Positions 7,440-11,072 of a stretch of 11,072 bases of DNA are shown here, one piece after another (the stretch's first letter is position 1; every line of letters starts with the position of its first letter). Source of the DNA: Collybiopsis luxurians FD-317 M1 (taxonomy: Eukaryota > Basidiomycota > Agaricomycetes > Agaricales > Omphalotaceae); contig KN834765.1 in assembly GCA_000827265.1 (NCBI GenBank), positions 836,591 through 847,662 on the forward strand, in the 5' to 3' direction. A program made the position numbers and the translations under genes. A model generated the notes under the pieces. The model saw only the letters and a program-made list of their open reading frames with translations. It made no database searches and was not told the origin of the DNA.

Positions 7440-9005
7440 AGCGCTTATTCGGTTAACTGGCTTCCAACACGCCCAGATTATTCGACTCAGACACGGACTG
7501 TGCTACAAAACAATCGCCAACGGTCACGTCTATGGAAACAGTGTGTACATCTCACTGTTATTTTGAGACCTTTCATTAATCGAGCTCTAATCAGGTGTCT
7601 TTGGACGAAAGACGGTACATCGGCGTCCCACTACGCAGGCCGTAAGATTGGTCCAGGAAGCTAGTCCAAGAGTAAAATCGGCCTTACCACCAGCTGTGTC
7701 GCTTTCATAGAAATCGTCAATCTAGTACCCCCGGAATTTGTCAGCTCTAATCCGTACTTTGCCGTCAATCGGACGCACTGGCTAGTCGTATACTGTGATT
7801 TGATTTTTTCAATGCATAAATGGATCTGAAACCTACGTTCTTTTTTAGCCCCCATCTCCTTGTCAAAACCAACATGTAGATATACCCAAACAGTACAAAC
7901 TCGATTCTCTAGTTTCCCCTCCTTTGGTTCCACTCGGCGATGCACACCCTCTGACCCACAACTCAGGCTCAGATACCCAGGCCCACGTTCCAGCGGGGGA
8001 CTCTGCTCCGTAGGAGGATAATCCTGACAATGAACGACCAAGCTGTTTTCGGGGATATCGAGTCATCGTTATCGTGGTAGGCAGGATGACCGATTCTCTT
8101 TAATAACGACGGGGATGGGGATGGTGAGGGTGACGATGATCTAGTAGTGGAGATGTAGAAATCGATTTCGATTATGCCCTACCACCACCCAAAGCTCCTC
8201 GACCAACATCGTCTTCCATAGCCCGAGCTGCTGCCTCGGGTTCCGCCGCCATTTTCCGATCGCAGAAGTCCAAGGTCGGAAACAGCTGTCCTGCTGACGC
8301 CTCGGTTCACGACGCCGATTACAACGTTCGAGCTGCAGTCATGAGGCTCATGCCTCCACCCGAGATGTCTATACCTAGTGCGACGACGACGGTTCAGAAA
8401 GGCTTAAAGGTCATGTTGAAGGAGCAGGATACTTGCAACAGTTTCAAGAAGCTGGGGTGGTACATGCCGGAGGTGTTTATGGGTGATACCTTATTCTAGT
8501 AGATCGTTGAGCTCCATTCGTTCGACGAGACGTTGCCGATTGCGGACGATACGAAGGCCGGGTGAGTCAATATTTGGATCCTTTTGCGTGGATGTACCCC
8601 TTACTAACTCAAATTCTTAGCAGGAAACTCAACTCCATCATCTTCAAAATTCATTTTTCATCCAATTAACCTTTGGGCCTGCCGCTCTTCCGTATCATCA
8701 CGCCGAGGTTCCTGCCCTTTATACCGGATGGAGGTGGGCATGTTCAAGAGGCAGATCGATTTGCACCTCCTCCAGGTAGCTCCCAAACTACCAGTGAGTT
8801 TTGACCTTTCAAGAGCTTCCAAGAAGTTGTGGACCGGACGCTCATTGTCTTTCTGTTCTACCCAGTATCTCGATCAAACTCGCAATCTCAAACCTGGATC
8901 CTAGACCGGCAAGGTTAGTGGGATTAACCTTATGGTGTGGAAGAGTTGTTACAGGGATTCAAGATTGTTGTGGTTACGCATAGTTGGATGGTGTGTTGTT
9001 TTTAG
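7440..9005 (+). pseudogene. PARP catalytic domain fused to UBE2Q-like E2, broken gene
   Basis: PARP part: NW near 7450, then IIR, GLCYKTIANG and VYGN (about 7476-7540), a probable intron 7541-7594, TKDGTSASHYAG (7605-7640), and FIEIVNLVPPEFVSSNPYFA (7704-7763). An acidic linker (about 8105-8180) follows. E2 part, one frame from 8155: ALPPPKAPRP, an Ala-rich stretch, GLKVMLKEQD, KLGWYMPEVFMGDTLF, IVELHSFDETLPIA, then after an intron RKLNSIIFKI, PLFRIITPRFLPF, GGGHV, GRSIC (Cys codon 8762-8764, the E2 nucleophile position), LPNY, IKLAISNLDPRPARL and YGVEELLQGFK, ending TAG 9003-9005. Known family: fungal proteins combining ADP-ribosyltransferase and E2 domains; the function is largely unstudied. 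Breaks: TAG 7662, TGA 7827, tandem TAG TAG 8497-8502, TAA 8667, TAG 8777, and frameshifts near 7600, 8740 and 8920. The N-terminus was not found. Confidence 0.85.
8562..8620 (+). other. Intron in the E2 part of the PARP-E2 relic
   Basis: Donor GTGAGT, a perfect TACTAAC branch site at 8602-8608 and acceptor CTTAG, 59 nt. Splicing joins ...ADDTKAG to RKLNSIIFKI in frame. Another likely intron is 8794-8865 (GTGAGT...CCCAG, 72 nt), which joins LPNY to ISIKLAISN in frame. Confidence 0.82.
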
Positions 9006-9817
9006 ATTAGTGCTCGAGATGAAAACAGCGTAAAATTGACCTGTTCTCTCTCTTTTCCTAAGTGCCTGAGGGAATAGATGATTTGGTGCGCTAATAAGGC
9101 AATGTATTTTTTGCTCTGCGCCGCTGCAGTTCTACGCAACGCCATTCAATTTGATACTTCAAGAGGCCAAAATGGAATTTGGACGTTGATTACAAACTCG
9201 GGGTTCTTTTTCCTGGTGCAATTGGCATATTATCTCCCGGTGTTTCACGTTCGACGTTCAGATTGTATGATAACGAGTTGTCAAGTGTCGTAAATAGATT
9301 ACCATGTAAGTCACAGTGTTCTCGTACGGTACGAATGGGACGACATTTAGGAGCGACTGCACGAAACCCTGTTGTAATCTACATATACAATCTGGGTTAA
9401 CAGTTCATAAATCTGTTTTTAAGTCTAGCGGGCAAGGCCCGGACCGGCTTGTGTCTACGTCTGAGAAATGCGCTGAGATTAAACCTAATGGGGAGATCTT
9501 CGTGGTGTATCCGCTGATCCAGCAGATTTTTGAACTGATGAACTTTCATTGTTGTGGCAAGGAGCGAATTGAAGAAACACAATACACTGGTCACCTTGCC
9601 TCTGGCGGGGAAAATGCCGCACTGAGAGCCTCACAGCGTCCGAGATTGTCAACGGGTCCTTTTCTAGCCCTAACCATTTTCCTGGGTCATATTTTCTCTA
9701 TTTTTTTATGTAAGGGTCTTAAAGTTGATATTCAGCGGCTGGGATAGGAGAGATCTGAAATCAATCTCAGGCTTGGGGACAACATTCACGCCGGACATTT
9801 ACACACTGTACATTGTA
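9006..9817 (+). other. Unassigned region with a 143-codon ORF (9316-9747)
   Basis: The longest ORF runs on the plus strand from 9316 to 9747. It contains EIKPNGEIFVVYPLIQQIFE and a hydrophobic stretch, FLALTIFLGHIFSIFL, near the C-terminus that could be a membrane segment. Another segment, VLFPGAIGILSPGVSRST (about 9200-9255), ends before a possible donor GTAAGT at 9305. I recognise neither, and no splice model joined them convincingly. Given the decayed neighbours these may be remnants of one more broken gene or chance ORFs. Confidence 0.25.
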
Positions 9818-10344
9818 CAGCCGTTTGCAAAAAGTTTTGCCCATTCAAGTTTTCAACAGCTGTTTATTTATATTTAATACTTGATCCGGCTGCCATATGT
9901 AATCAAGCGATTGCTCAGGACTTATTTCGATGTTCCCCTCTTCCTTACTTAGATTTGACTGCCTAGCCTCTGAGAATAGTAATATGCTTCACTAAAATGC
10001 CCAGTACAAAACCTGTTGGAGCGAGATGACCGTTTTGCGTACAAGCAGGAGCCCGTGCGCTATAAGTTGTAATACATCGGGTCAATTCTGCCCAGTGCAC
10101 CGCGTGACGTCTGTGAATCCGACGTGTTGCGATACAATGTTGCTACTCAGAGTAACCCCAATATCCTCCTCACTTCACGACTACTCCGGGCACCCTTTAA
10201 TTTGTACATTTCCTCAAGGTGGATGCTGCAAAACATGGCGTACGAACGACACATTGTGAGGCTCAATAGAAATTTCGGATCAAATATCAAATACAAACAA
10301 ACACCGGTAGGAAACTCGAACGGGCAAAACTTTTTTGGACCCTG
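9818..10344. mobile_element. Tc1/mariner-like non-autonomous element (MITE or deletion relic)
   Basis: The left end CAGCCGTTTGCAAAAAGTTT and the inverted right end CAGGGTCCAAAAAAGTTT share a CAG start and a core reading AAAAAGTTTTGCCC, then TTC-AGTTT. The left end is preceded by TA (9816-9817), the usual Tc1/mariner target; the right end is followed by TG, so the TA duplication is imperfect. The ends resemble the Tc1-type CAG...CAAAAGTTTTGCC pattern. At 527 bp with no transposase-length ORF or DDE/D motif it cannot move by itself. Internal ORFs (up to 77 codons) are not recognisable. Confidence 0.7.
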
Positions 10345-10583
10345 TGACAGGTAGCACATGGAAGGAAGTTGCACGCACCTCTTTTTATAGAATTGACAAG
10401 CTGAACGTCATGCCCTCATTCAAAATGGAGCATGTCCGAACTCAGCGGGGGCATGAACCTTGCACATTGAATTTAGGGTACCCATCGGTTATCGGTATAG
10501 AGTTTAGATCCATCAGAGAGTATTGGGCTTAATGTATATAAGGATCCTTATAGTCAGGCATCATTTCGTTCTACCCTCGCACA
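10345..10583 (+). promoter_or_regulatory. Upstream region and TATA box of the right NLR gene
   Basis: TATATAA at 10535-10541 lies 43 bp before the ATG at 10584, so initiation about 30 bp downstream would give a very short leader. An inverted CCAAT (ATTGG) lies at about 10522-10526. The 65-codon ORF across 10335-10532 has no recognisable domain and is probably chance. Confidence 0.5.
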
Positions 10584-11072
10584 ATGACGGATTGGTAAGA
10601 CATTCATTGAAGATCGGTTGAAAAAGAATTGATTTTCGTAATCATTATAGGAATCAGCAAGCCCTCAATATGCCTATAGAGAGAGTCGAAAGAAATGTCG
10701 TTGTCTCTAATACTAACACTTCGTGAGTAATCAGGTAATCAGAGATTGCACAGTGAAGCTGCATGTCTCAATAGGGGTGCTATGTTTGAGAACACATCAA
10801 ACTTTACTATCAGAGACTCAACTTTTATTGGGCATCAGACTATCTATGAAGCAGGTAGCTCTCAAGAAAAAGGTGCCACAGCAATTCCACCTGGTAGTAT
10901 TCCATTTGAAATCTGCAGAATTTGTATATGCTGAAAATTGATATTGAAAGGATATATCCCAGACATGACTGATCTTGGTCCAGTATCTCCATTTTTCACA
11001 GGGAGACAGGACATTCTATCAGAACTTGCAAACTATCTCTGCCCAGAGTCTTTGTCAACTGAAATTCATGAA
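10584..11072 (+). CDS. NLR-like receptor, N-terminal part (3'-partial, spliced)
   Basis: Proposed exons are 10584-10594, 10651-10722, 10775-10893 and 10963 onward to the window end. They give MTDWNQQALNMPIERV, then NTSNFTIRDSTFIG, then (D)MTDLGPVSPFFTGRQDILSE. Introns 10595-10650 (GTAAGA...TATAG, 56 nt), 10723-10774 (GTGAGT...AATAG) and 10894-10962 (GTAGTA...CCCAG) all keep frame. The 'N-S-N-F-T-I-x-x-x-x-F' segment and a 'FTGRxDIL' segment just before the expected P-loop are the usual start of Agaricomycete NACHT/NB-ARC proteins; the P-loop itself would lie just past the edge. The last intron could instead start at 10924. The reading frame is intact, unlike the genes in the middle of the window. 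Its role is inferred to be receptor-like. Confidence 0.65.

Noticed and set aside
7661..8041. 126-codon minus-strand ORF
   Set aside because: It lies opposite the PARP-part and linker of the plus-strand relic, whose motifs and frame explain the sequence better.
9805..9820. CTGTACATTGTACAG palindrome as a protein-binding site
   Set aside because: It overlaps the left end and TA target of the Tc1-like element, so insertion-site sequence is a simpler explanation.
1..11072. CRISPR array, prophage, rRNA or bacterial operon
   Set aside because: The only regular repeats are coding TPRs and one 58-bp duplication; introns and gene types are fungal.

Overview
The window looks like nuclear DNA of a filamentous fungus, most likely a mushroom-forming basidiomycete (Agaricomycetes). 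The evidence is short introns (about 52-84 nt) with GT...AG ends and CTAAC/CTAAT-type branch sites, NLR-type receptor genes of the kind expanded in that group, and ordinary eukaryotic metabolic genes. No bacterial operon structure, CRISPR array, rRNA or tRNA was seen. The species cannot be named from the sequence.

Layout. (1) 1-1410: the 3' part of an NLR-like receptor gene, with a winged-helix-like segment followed by near-identical 42-residue TPRs. It is open at the left edge, and its stop codon lies inside a further, decayed repeat. (2) 1498-2141: AT-rich spacer. (3) 2142-about 4090, minus strand: a decayed succinate-semialdehyde dehydrogenase gene with introns, several frameshifts and no recognisable catalytic cysteine. 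(4) 4157-about 4590 and 6811-about 7167: two diverged direct copies of an unidentified G-rich repeat. Each lies just upstream of a minus-strand decayed gene and carries the same hairpin. (5) 5158-6197, plus strand: a decayed Rossmann-fold NAD(P)-dependent epimerase/SDR-like gene with three recognisable introns. (6) 6401-about 6790, minus strand: an unidentified broken gene. (7) about 7440-9005, plus strand: a broken gene joining a PARP catalytic domain to a UBE2Q-like ubiquitin-conjugating domain. (8) 9006-9815: no recognised gene; one 143-codon ORF. (9) 9818-10344: a 527-bp element with inverted termini resembling Tc1/mariner ends, without a transposase. (10) 10584-11072: promoter and first exons of a second NLR-like gene, running off the right edge.

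The genes do not form a pathway. The picture is two NLR gene ends bracketing about 9 kb of decayed single genes, repeats and a small transposon. Base composition is a mosaic: the NLR ends are almost free of CpG (none between 408 and 1511, none after 10723), the SSADH relic is CpG-poor, and the stretch from about 4.8 to 10.6 kb is CpG-rich. Many stop codons in the relics are best explained as C-to-T or G-to-A changes. The strongest biological signal is in the TPR array, where differences between the most similar repeats are almost all amino-acid changing, as expected for a diversifying recognition surface. All family calls come from reading motifs by eye; no database search was possible.
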